Part shown: positions 1-8,734 of the stretch, piece after piece | Position numbering within the stretch: the stretch's first letter is position 1 | How the letters are laid out: the number at the start of each line of letters is the position of its first letter | Assembly: GCA_021014945.1 (NCBI GenBank) | Contig: MU266783.1 | Coordinates: forward strand, 1 to 14,579 | Origin: Leucogyrophana mollusca | Lineage: Eukaryota > Basidiomycota > Agaricomycetes > Boletales | DNA: 14,579 bases | Direction: 5' to 3' | Notes under the pieces: generated by a model | Seen by the model: only the letters and a program-made list of their open reading frames with translations | Databases searched by the model: none | What the model was told of the DNA's origin: nothing | Program-made: the position numbers and the translations under genes

Positions 1-250
1 GTGCCCGGAGTTAGGCAGATAACGACTGAGGTGCACTACAGTAAAGTAAGACTATATATAGGGCGGAGGTACCACTCGCTTAGTACTATGGAGAATAGAG
101 CACAATGGAGAAATGCGACAATAGTGCTCCGCACAATAGTACACTTACTCCGGACGGTCCGGAGTAGGAGCGCAACTCCTAACTCCGGAGTTGGTCGGAC
201 CATGACTCCTGAGCGTCGGAACGACTCGGAGCTAATGGGTTTTGACAGAT
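1..250. repeat. Palindrome-rich segment, possible remnant of a small mobile element
   Basis: This stretch is dense in CTCCGGA-type motifs. CCGGAGTTAGG at 5-15 returns as its exact reverse complement CCTAACTCCGG at 178-188, giving an 11-bp inverted repeat about 160 bp apart. Inside lie a hairpin-forming ACTCCGGAC/GTCCGGAGT pair at 147-165 (one-base spacer) and a perfect 12-bp palindrome AACTCCGGAGTT at 181-192. A TATA-like run CTATATATAG lies near 51-60. No coding frame here looks like a protein. The pattern would fit a MITE-like or solo-LTR remnant, but the window begins at base 1, so the left limit is unknown and no target-site duplication can be seen. Confidence 0.35.
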
Positions 251-885
251 CCCCATGATCCAGCAGTCCAAAAAAGGTGTGTGGCAGGAGAGCGGAACCG
301 CCGTGGTTTTGGCAAAGAGCGGTTTTCCAGAAGCTGACAGAAATGTCTAGACACAAGCGGCAAACCTCAAGTTTCTGGCGCCAGCAGAGATAAGCTGGAC
401 CCTTGTTGGCCAAAAAAGATACTTACAACTTGAACGGCTCAAAAGAGGTCTCTCTTGATCAGTACAAACTCTAAATCTCCGTGATACATGTGAGTCCACA
501 TGATGATTACTATGATACTGATATTGAACAGCCCAAGGTATTGCTATGTCATCAAAGAACAAATCTAACCTGTCACGGCAGGCTAGTGCTAATGTACAGG
601 CTCAGAGCGAGAGCTAGCGCCGCTGCGAGATGAATGAACATCAGCACACGAGGGCAAAGAACGTGGTTTGTTGATGGGTGAGCTGAAGGTCAGACAGAAT
701 GCCCTTGGAATTGACAGGCACCAGTTTAGTGAACTATTTGCATGTCGCGCCGTCTTGATGATGTGCTGGGGTTGTACAATTGGCTACTTCCAGCCTCCTG
801 ATCCTGATCCTGCACCAGCGTTAGGGAAAAGAGGCGCGCAGCGCACACAGTAGGACGCCAGGTCCATTCAAGCTCCGCTCGATCG
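251..885. other. Intergenic, no gene recognised
   Basis: The open frames here are short and do not resemble known proteins. A 61-codon plus-strand frame at 668-853 and a minus-strand frame at 347-562 look like chance. The downstream end leads into the promoter of the Derlin-like gene. Confidence 0.5.
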
Positions 886-960
886 CTTTACCTCCCACGT
901 GACCGGCTTACCTTCCACGTGACCAGCCCATGAAGATAACCTTCCGCTGAGTTCCACGTT
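886..960 (+). promoter_or_regulatory. Tandem CACGTG boxes upstream of the Derlin-like gene
   Basis: Two CACGTG boxes lie at 896-901 and 916-921, exactly 20 bp apart, inside a direct repeat in which 888-904 and 908-924 match at 16 of 17 positions (core ACCTYCCACGTGACC). A half-match CCACGTT follows at 954-960. The array ends about 110 bp before the ATG at 1068, where upstream control elements are expected. CACGTG is the classical E-box bound by bHLH factors, and its ACGTG core is also read by bZIP factors. A role in ER-stress control is inference only. A short TTTCAAGC direct repeat follows near 973-988. Confidence 0.5.
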
Positions 961-1067
961 GTCCCTTTCGACTTTCAAGCTTTCAAGCTTCTTGCTCTCC
1001 TTCTCTTGAGGTCTCTCGCACTGTCCTCGTTCAGAGTAGGCTCAACACCAAATCTAGCTCCTTCGCC

Positions 1068-2130
1068 ATGGCAGACATCGCAGCAGAGCTGCGCAAAATC
1101 CCACCGGTAACGCGCTTCCTCCTCTTCTCCTCGGCAGGCGTCACGCTCCCGGCCATACTGGGCATCGTGTCCCCGTATCGGCTCTTTTTCGCGAGCAGGC
1201 TGGCGTTTGGGAACCTTGAGGTGAGTAATTTGGTGATCGGAGTGCGTGGATTGGCTGACGTGCGGGGTGGTACACCTTAGGTATGGAGGCTCTTCACGAG
1301 CTTCTTCATTAGCAGTACGTATAATGTCTGGTGCACAATTGAGTATAGGGTGAGGGACGCTGATGACGCACGTATGTGCTCCAGGCATGGATATCAACTA
1401 CGTCTTTGAGCTCGCAATGTTATAGTATGTCGTATTCTTCCCAAATGTTTTTCTTTCCTTTTCTTCCACATGCTCACGCGCGTACGACAGCCGCAACGCC
1501 AATGGGCTCGAATTACAGTTCTACGAACGGAGGTCCTCTGACTTTTGTTGGCAACTAGTTCTCGCGTCTATCCCCATCGTCGTAAGTCCACCTCCTCGCC
1601 TTCCCAGCCTCCCGCAGCTCACTTACCCACACTCCACCCAACAGCTCCTCAACCGCCCCCTCGAGTCCCTTTCGCACTTCCGCTCTCTCCTTCACGCACT
1701 CACCTACCTCTCCTGCGCACTCGCCCCCCCAGGGGCCCTCACCTCCATCTTCGGACTCGTCTCCATCCCCACAGCATACTACCCCTACGCCTTCCTCGGG
1801 CTCGACCTCCTCATGGGCGGGCGCGGGGCCGCAGTGCGCGGCGTCGCAGGGATGGTGGTGGGGCACCTGTGGTGGTGGCTCGTATGGGGCGGGGGCCTGG
1901 GTGGCGGGAGCGGCGGTGTAGGGGGCCGGGAGACGGGGGTGTTGGGGGAGGTGGGGCGGGCGCCGGGGTGGCTGAGGACGTGGTTTGGGGAGCGTGCGGG
2001 GGAATTCGTGGGCTCGAGGGGGGCGGGGGGTGTACAGGCGTTTGCGCCGAGGCCGCGGGCCGGTGAAGGCAGCGGGGCTGGGGCCGCAACGGGGTATAGG
2101 TGGGGCTCGGGACAGCGGTTGGGGTCATGA
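1068..2130 (+). CDS. Derlin (Der1-like) ER-associated degradation protein
   Basis: Inferred exons are 1068-1220, 1281-1314, 1385-1424, 1491-1581 and 1645-2130, giving 267 aa. Introns are 60, 70, 66 and 63 bp, all GT-AG. Derlins are rhomboid pseudoproteases of the ER membrane that help move misfolded proteins to the cytosol with Hrd1 and Cdc48/p97. Recognition rests on several signs: the N-terminal KIPPVTR segment; the WR motif (W53-R54) in VWRLFTSFF; INYVFELAMLYRNANGLE; and a late GxxxG-type helix GMVVGHLWWWL around residues 175-185. The C-terminus has WGSGQRLG (about 259-266), which matches the SHP box used by Derlins to recruit Cdc48. Residues 186-255 are Gly/Arg-rich and probably disordered. 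The start has a strong context (CGCCATGG). The last exon shifts sharply from C-rich to G-rich. The family is clear; which Derlin paralogue it is was not resolved. Confidence 0.92.
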
Positions 2131-2611
2131 GGTGGGTTGTGGTTGTGGTGGGCGGTTTGGGCACGTGATATGCCTGCCGGTTTGGGGCTTTGCGGTCACG
2201 GTTGTCAGTGTGGTCTGCAGATAGCTCCTGGTGGTCCTTACGTGTCGTCTGAAAAGGATAACTAAACATTCAAGGTGTACTTAAGCACTCGCATTTCTCA
2301 ATTAAACTGCTCAAATCAAGTTGAAGTTCAAGCGCCTGAGTCTGCTCGGTGAGAGGAGCGCGGTTCAATTGTATCAGCCTACCCACCACATCCGCTCGCC
2401 ACCCACCCATGCCATTGTAGGTCGGGATATACGGGAGGATGCGATGCATGCTGCGGTTTATTATTATTTACACAGCTGGGACAACAGAGAAGTTGGACGA
2501 GGGTACATAGGTAAGTTAGTAGCACGGCCTGGGGCTTCGGCTTCAGGCGCCGTGCTAGATGACAATGAGTACGATAGCAGCAACTCGCCGGCACCGTTTA
2601 CAAATATAATT
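2131..2611. other. Convergent intergenic region between the Derlin-like and Dap1-like genes
   Basis: This 481-bp tail-to-tail spacer should hold the 3' ends of both transcripts. A CACGTG occurs at 2162-2167. A plus-strand frame crossing 2321-2764 is antisense to the Dap1-like gene and is treated as a shadow. I see no RNA gene or terminator-like structure I could defend. Confidence 0.5.
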
Positions 2612-3369
2612 CTAAACAGCGTCGTTTTCGACGAGTTTCCCGCAGATGATATACTTGTTAGAGAAGTGGTCGATCCAGCCTGCGGGTCGCGGCTGTTAGT
2701 GAGGAGTGGTATGTGGTTTGAACATGGACGTACCTTTCATGTTCTCGCTTTAATGAGGGAGTAATGGGAGAGAGTTTGAGATGAGGGCGAGTGAGCGGAA
2801 ATAGACTCGGATACGCACATTTCATCTGGCTTGAGGTCTTCGAGTTTGTCAAGGGGTTGATCGACCGGTGTCAGCATCTCTGTAGAAGCGAACGGATCAG
2901 CGTCTGTGTCGGGCCAATCCGATGCTTCAAGCGCCGTACCGACATCGAACGACTGCTTCGCCATTCCTCTTGACGCATCCCGTCCCGCAAAGTTTCCATA
3001 CATCCCGTCTGGAAATTACTCAGCTAGGCCGCACCCAGCCACACACACCACCTCACTGCACTCACCAGGCCCATAGAAATTCCTGCCCGCCGTCACATCA
3101 AACACTACGCCATTAATCGCGAGCAATATCCGTCCGCCGTCGAGGCCGTTGAAGGGCTCCAGCGTCCGCGGGGTGTACGTCCTGAAGAGGACCGTTGGGG
3201 GGTGAGACTTGGGCATCCAGGAGTACCCATGTTTGAACTCGGTGGGGACAGTGCGGGGGACGGTGGAGAGGTCGGGGGCGGGAGGGAAGATAATTTTTTG
3301 GACGGAGTAGAGGATGTAGATTAGGAGGGCAGTGTTGACTGGCGTGCCGAGGTCGAGGGATAGAGGCAT
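2612..3369 (-). CDS. Dap1/PGRMC-like cytochrome-b5-fold heme-binding membrane protein
   Basis: On the minus strand the exons are 3369-3066, 3008-2819, 2747-2734 (a 14-nt microexon) and 2679-2612, giving 191 aa. Introns are 57, 71 and 54 bp. Members of this MAPR family bind heme in the ER membrane and support sterol P450s such as Erg11. An N-terminal membrane helix covers about residues 11-29. The MAPR domain starts near 64 with RTYTPRTLEPFNG, followed by GGRILLAINGVVFDV and FYGPDGMYGNFAGRDASRG. Y105 in that stretch aligns by eye with the heme-ligating tyrosine Y113 of human PGRMC1. The C-terminal end (LDKLEDLKPDE, then GWIDHFSNKY) is typical of fungal Dap1. The microexon supplies the end of an Ile codon, Glu-Asn-Met-Lys and the first base of a Gly codon, restoring the expected IENMKGW junction. 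The downstream neighbour is convergent; the upstream one is divergent. Confidence 0.93.
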
Positions 3370-3795
3370 GGCGTACTGATAACTTACTATGTGATCGTAG
3401 TTAGCGCTCGTATTGGTGAGACTGAGAACCAGGTAGGTTGTGGCGTGGGACTTGGGTACATCCCGCCACGTGACCCCGCCCCACCCCGCCCCATCCCGCC
3501 GTGTCCTATTATTTTTACCTCCAAGGTCTAGCTCGTCGCGATCATGACTCCTTAGACCACACTATTCTGGTAAAATATAATGTGTCCAGTGAATACTGAC
3601 GGTTAACCTATGTCGCTATCGACAAGGATAATATTATCACGCCCTCAGAAGTCCTGTACGTCGCTCTTGTGTGCCCTCGTGACCGCGCTCGGTCCGTCGA
3701 GCTGACCGCAGCTGCCCGGAGCCATGTCCTCGTGAACAATAAAAGCACAAGTCGTTTTTCATGGGTCTTGAACGAGACAAATCTCTACGTGCGGT
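3370..3795. promoter_or_regulatory. Divergent promoter between the Dap1-like and BNR_4-like genes
   Basis: The 426-bp spacer separates two divergent start codons. Near the Dap1 side there are decamers ending in CCCGCC: three in direct tandem at 3471-3480, 3481-3490 and 3491-3500, and a fourth at 3458-3467. A CACGTG box sits at 3467-3472, overlapping the junction. The repeats lie about 90-130 bp upstream of the Dap1 ATG. On the BNR_4 side an A/T-rich AATAAAA at 3738-3744, about 52 bp before the ATG at 3796, could serve as a TATA-like element. Functional roles are inferred from position. Confidence 0.45.
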
Positions 3796-6228
3796 ATGCT
3801 CTCGCTCCTGCCATTAATCCTAACATGCCTCCTCCCACTCCTCTCCGCTGCCTCTTCCGAAACTAACACCACCGCCATCCACCCCGGCGTAACCCTCCTC
3901 TCCACCACCACCCTCGGCCCCGACCCGCAGACTGTGAACCGCCTCAACGGCGAGTCCTTCCAGCAGGACGCGCTCACCTCGTACAATGGGTACCAGTACG
4001 CTGTACACTGGGTCGCGGACGCCGCGAATGTTTCGGTGCGGTATGCGTGCGTCTCGAGGCGCGCACTTACGGGGGCTTCCGGCTCTGGGGACTGGGAAAC
4101 ACTGACATTGACAGATTACGAGCAAACCGACGACGACGGGCATGACATGTGAGTCCAAGAGCCTAATGAATGGCGGTCGAACCGACGACGGCAAAAATTA
4201 ACTGACGCTTATTAAATCATAAAGCATATCACTAGGGATATCCCACGGAGACGGGACGCTCCACATCTCCTTCGACCAGCACGATAACCCCCTCAACTAT
4301 CGCGTCTCCGTTCCGGGCGTCGCCACGGACCCCGCGAACACGACGTGGGCACCCGCGCTGTTTGGGCCAGTACTTGTACGTTGCGTGTTGTGCGATTTGT
4401 ATTAAAGGTTTTAGCCTAATGAGTTTGAAATTGCTCTTGAACTTGAACGCTGACGCGCCGATACATGTGCACGTCAAACCGGAATGCGACCTGCGTGCAG
4501 GATTACCTCCCTGGCCTCGAAACCCTTGACAAATCGGTATATTTTATCAACATAACTTATCCCCGCTTCCTCGTCATCCCACCGTACGCGTCGGTTGGCT
4601 CGAGCGTATCAGGGCCAGACGGGTCAGCCGCAGACCTCCTCCTCGAGATGCGCGTCGGGCGCTCCGGCCTCGGGGATGACTGGCTCTATCGCTACGTACC
4701 GGAGGAGGGTTGGGCACTCACAGGACGATACCTCGAGGTCCGTGGTGGTTTCCTTGATTTTCTTTAAGTTCTGGATAGAAAAACTCACAATGCTTGCCCA
4801 AACACCGGTGTTCGCTCGCCCAACTTGCATGTGATTACAACACGACCTATGATCTCAGGGAGTAAACAGTACGTGCAATCCCGCTGGGTTCGTTGGATCG
4901 CGAATACATGACGGACGTTGACACTGACAGACAACGCGTACATCAACGGGATCGACTTTGATTCGAAGGGGGTGTTGCAGACGACTTGGTGAGTCCTTTT
5001 CCTTTTACCCTTCCTTCCTCTGCTGTCCTACCTTTCCTCTCATTTTGCTCTCCTTTGCCACCTATTTCGCCCCCTCACATCCACCTCTCCCTCGGACTTA
5101 CCAAACTGAACCCCCTTTCCCAACAGGACATACCGCGACTACGTGAACGACACAGGCCAAGACGTTGCCGTCGAGGCGGGGCCCAACGGGCCTGAGAACG
5201 TGAGTCGCGTCCTCTGCTGACGTCGAAGCTAGGGTAGATATAGATCTAAGGTGTATGTGGATATTGGGGTTGGGTGGATACTATTGTTGGCTTTCCGACT
5301 TCGCGGATTGTTGGTGCTCTAACTTCATTGGTGTTACAATTTCCCGGATTGTTGTTGGCGTCTACGCGCGAATCGACGCGTATATCACATGGTTCACTGA
5401 AAGTTAACGTCCACCCCCGCAGAACCATGACATGGACTTCGCATACAGCCCCGACCTCGGGTTCACGTGGTACAACAACTGGGGCCAGCCGATCTGCAAC
5501 ACCTCCGCGCAGGCACCGATCCTGCCCAACTCGCCCGGGATCACGGTTTTCTCGATTCCTAAATACGGGTGAGTTAGGGTTGGCTGTAGACGACCGGCTC
5601 TGCTAAACCCAATACGGACACTGGTAGGGGTATCCTGAACCAAGAAGCGCAGATCATCGACTCGGCGGGGCGTATGCATGTTTTGAACAGGGAGAACACG
5701 ACCGGGAGCGAGCTATGGTGCGTCTGCATACCAGCAATCTCTAAGTCCCACCCGGCTCCTCCCCACTCACCTGTTCGCACGCCCAGGTACCACTACTGGC
5801 GGGCCACAAACACGTTCTGGACGCGCACGGCGCTTCCTCTGGACATTCCTGGGGACCACAACATCACGGGGACGCCCACTGTCATCGGCAAGCGCGGGAA
5901 ACTTATCGCCCTGCCTGGCTCCCCCAGCTCAGAGTTCCCCAATGACACCCAGCTCCTCGCCCTCCTCCCGTCGAACGCGCCCAATTCGAGCGCACTCAGC
6001 ATCCTGCGTAGTACCGCGGCCGGCGGGTTTGAGGACTGGAGCACGGTGTGGGAGGTGGAGAGCGGGTGTGGGTGGGAGCCGTTGTTTGATCGTGAGAGGC
6101 TGTTAGGGGGAGGTGCTGCGAGTGCAGGAGACGGCCAGGGAGGGGGAGATGGAGTGTTGAGTTTATATCTGGTGAATGGGACCAATGTGGTTGTTACGGA
6201 CTTGGATGTTAGTGGGCTGTTGGCGTGA
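3796..6228 (+). CDS. Secreted BNR_4-type beta-propeller protein, candidate polysaccharide lyase
   Basis: Inferred exons are 3796-4148, 4225-4375, 4501-4737, 4859-4868 (10-nt microexon), 4931-4988, 5127-5199, 5423-5568, 5628-5717 and 5787-6228, giving 519 aa. The first 19 or so residues (MLSLLPLILTCLLPLLSAA) form a signal peptide, and many NxT/NxS sites follow, so the protein is probably secreted and glycosylated. Family signs are DDGHDIISLGI followed by LHISFDQHDNPLNYRVS (H116 and H137), INITYPRF, GVNNNAYINGIDF, HDMDFAYSPDLGFTW, and LWYHYWR near 372-378. These fit BNR_4 (PF15892) proteins, a fold that includes seven-bladed propeller lyases such as ulvan lyases and the Fusarium rhamnose-glucuronate lyase of PL42. 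The exact substrate cannot be read from the sequence; plant or algal acidic polysaccharide side chains are a guess. All junctions are GT-AG; the second, third and sixth introns are long for this window (125, 121 and 223 bp). Confidence 0.8.
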
Positions 6229-6536
6229 GGGTCAGTGGCGTTTTGGTTTCGAAAATGTACTCGTACGCTACGCAGTGAACAGCCCCTCCAGGTGTCACCA
6301 TCGATCACAGCCCTCTGATGGATAAGACATTACAAGTATACAAGGTTTTCGGAAACAGCTGTAGGCGCTAGATGAGCCTGATAGAGTGTTGGCCTGGCTT
6401 AGGTTATCGAACAAAATTATCTCGATCATGATCATCAAGATCTTCATATACATATAACACGGATAACACGTAGTGAGTTCTATAAGTGTGTGTTGGTTTC
6501 CCTTTGGCGAACCGAAGGAATTTAGAATCCCACATC
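6229..6536. promoter_or_regulatory. Spacer and O-methyltransferase promoter
   Basis: This 308-bp spacer separates two genes read in the same direction. It holds a perfect palindrome GATCATGATC at 6424-6433 and a TATA-like CATATAA at 6451-6457, about 80 bp before the next start codon, a plausible core promoter. No gene is visible. Confidence 0.4.
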
Positions 6537-8387
6537 ATGCCTCCCAGCGCTCTCCGTGCTCTTTTGAATATCATCGCCGACTCTGTGGAAGCCATCGAGC
6601 GACACTGCGCGAGCGAGGGTCTCGAATTCCCTGCATTGGATGACGTATTCACAGCAGAAAACGAGAGAACAAGGCTCGATTCCGTGGTTCAAGACGCGGC
6701 CACCCTGATCACTGCTGCTTCCTACCAACTCATTGCGACAGTCCAACAGCCCCAAACGACGATATTTACTGCAATCACCGCGGTATTTCCCTTTACATTC
6801 AGTATGGAGAACCGGATCTCACTGAGCTGTCAAGTACTACCTTCCCGTGAGTCTCCGAGCGGCAACCGAGACCAATGTCGTCGAGATTCTGCGAGAGGCG
6901 GGACCTCAGGTGCGTGGTCTGCGTTTAGTTTATGAGTAGACCTGAGAGTTCACCATGTTTCCAAAAGGGACTACACGTGAAAGAGATTGCGAAGAAAAAC
7001 AACGTCGACGCTGCTAAGCTCAGTAAGGCGTTTCGACCACTATCTGTGCCTCTGGCCGCACAGCTAAGATTATATAGCCCGGTTGATGCGTTATCTCGCC
7101 ACACACCACATCTTCAAGGAGCTATCGCCTGATACGTACACGAACAATCGCCTCTCGTCAGTCTGTGATACCGGGAAGCCCGTGAACGATCTCTTTGCCA
7201 AGTGTGCTCTTTTTCTTCCCGACAGTGGTGCACAACATGCGCTGATATCATCCCTTACCAGACCACTGGAGAAATACGACGGAACTAATGGCATAGCAGC
7301 ACTCATCGGACATTGGTGCGTTTCAGACCCGATAACACCAAGGGGCAGAAGATTGATATTGGACATTCATAGCACGGACGACGACTACAAGGGCGCAGGG
7401 TACATTCTCGAGCATCTTCAGGATCCAGCCACCGCTTTCGAGGATGGTCCCGTTCGCACTCCGATGATGCGAGCGTTCGCTTCCGATACCGACGTCTGGA
7501 CGTGGTTCGAACAGCCATTCAACCAAATGCGACTCAAACGCTTCGGAGTGGCGATGGATGGTGTGAGTAGCATGCAGCCCGCCGACTCCATTTTGAGAGG
7601 TTCGATACATTATTTTGGATAGGGAACAAGCTGACCGCCAATCAAGGCTTTGATTGGGGTTCCCTCCTTCCAGGTAGTGTTGTTGTCGATGTCGGAGGAG
7701 GAATAGGAGTTTCTTGTCTGGCTTTGGCCAAAGCCCACCCTCACCTGCGATATGTTGTCCAAGACAGGCCATCTGTGGTTGAATTGGGAAAGAAGGTAGG
7801 TCTAGACACTGGCATCTATGTTGATGTCGGTCTGGCCTTGATAGTGAGTTGTCTAGCATTGCGAACAGGTTTTACCGGACGCTTTGGAGTCTGGCTACGT
7901 CCAATATCAAGGTCTGCACTGTCTGTGTCGAGCTTAACAGCTCCGTGCTGAAGACTTTGGAACAGCTCATGACTTCTTTGAACCCCAGCCTGTCCCGGAT
8001 GCCAGTGTCTTTGTTCTCAAACAGATTACCCACGACTGGTCAGATCCATACGCCATTCGCATCCTGAAACACCTCCGGAACGCTGCGTCGGATTCCACAA
8101 AACTTGTTTTGATTGACAGCATTATCCGATGTTCGTGCCCAGACGATACACCAGTGAAAGGTGTTCCGAAGCTATCACCCCCGTCGCCTCTACTTGCAAA
8201 CTTGGGAGCAGCAAATATCACGCCGTACAGTATAGATCTCGCCATGTTCGTTCATTTCAATGCTCTGGAAAGGACGATAGGGCATTTGGTGGAGATCACG
8301 AAGAGTGCCGGCTGGAAGATAATAGAGGTCAATAGCTTGGACGCTATCGGTCGGTGTCTGCCGCACATCACCGCCGTCCCTGCATAG
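6537..8387 (+). CDS. SAM-dependent O-methyltransferase, plant COMT-like family
   Basis: Inferred exons are 6537-6782, 6835-6909, 6968-7022, 7078-7201, 7262-7315, 7373-7599, 7647-7795, 7857-7911 and 7966-8387, giving 468 aa, a usual size for basidiomycete members. It should transfer methyl from S-adenosylmethionine to a hydroxyl of a small molecule. The N-terminal half (AATETNVVEILREAGPQGLHV, RYLATHHIF) is the winged-helix dimerisation region. The SAM-binding motif VVVDVGGGIG lies at 272-281, the QDRPSVVE loop follows, and HDWSD at 351-355 provides the expected catalytic histidine H351. LVLIDS near 375-380 and the C-terminal helix ERTIGHLVEITKSAGW complete the PF00891 fold. No key residue is missing, so it looks functional. 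The introns are 47-61 bp; two of them (7202-7261, 7316-7372) are multiples of three without in-frame stops. Substrate is unknown; no secondary-metabolism core enzyme is adjacent. Confidence 0.92.
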
Positions 8388-8734
8388 ATTACTTTCTTAT
8401 CATACGAGAAAGATCGGCGTCGCAGTAAGCGGAAAAGTGGACTTCACCATGCCAAGTAGGTGTCCACAGCAGACGTCTGACTGGAGAAGGACATAGGCAT
8501 CTCAAAAAGGGGAACGTGGGCATTCGACAGCAGAAGAAAGCAGGTGTCCGACAGAAGAAGATGAAGAGAAAGGCAGCCATGCACCAGGTTTTGCGGAAAC
8601 AGGGTCAGTTCTTGTTTTATTTTTATTCCTCTGCATAAGCATTCCTCGCAGTCGTCTGTTCATTTGTCGTCTGTTCTTTGATTCTTTTTCTTTTTGTACG
8701 TTTACTGGTATCTTATGATATGACGGGATATCGT
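8388..8734. other. Spacer with purine-rich imperfect repeats
   Basis: After the O-methyltransferase stop this 347-bp stretch has a purine-rich part (about 8460-8580) with loosely repeated units such as CGACAGCAGAAGAA and CCGACAGAAGAAG, then a pyrimidine-rich T-stretch at 8610-8700. I see no gene. The minus-strand frame 8389-8580 is low-complexity and looks like chance. Confidence 0.4.

Noticed and set aside
36..413. 125-codon minus-strand frame at the left edge
   Set aside because: Crosses the palindromic repeat segment and has no protein-like pattern.
1545..2269. Long Pro/Arg/Gly-rich frames on both strands over the Derlin last exon
   Set aside because: Low-complexity shadows of the skewed, GC-rich Derlin coding sequence.
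2321..2764. 147-codon plus-strand frame near the Dap1 3' end
   Set aside because: Covers the last Dap1 exons in antisense; no recognisable protein features.
5793..6308. 171-codon minus-strand frame over the last BNR_4 exon
   Set aside because: Antisense to a confident exon; composition mirrors it.
6783..6802. A 20-bp intron (GTATTT...TTCAG) in the O-methyltransferase
   Set aside because: It leads to an in-frame stop within 20 codons; the 52-bp intron 6783-6834 gives the expected protein.
7323..7859. 178-codon minus-strand frame over the O-methyltransferase
   Set aside because: Antisense to SAM-domain exons with clear motifs.
3796..8387. Secondary-metabolite gene cluster around the O-methyltransferase
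   Set aside because: No synthase, P450 or other core biosynthetic enzyme is recognisable; one methyltransferase is not enough.
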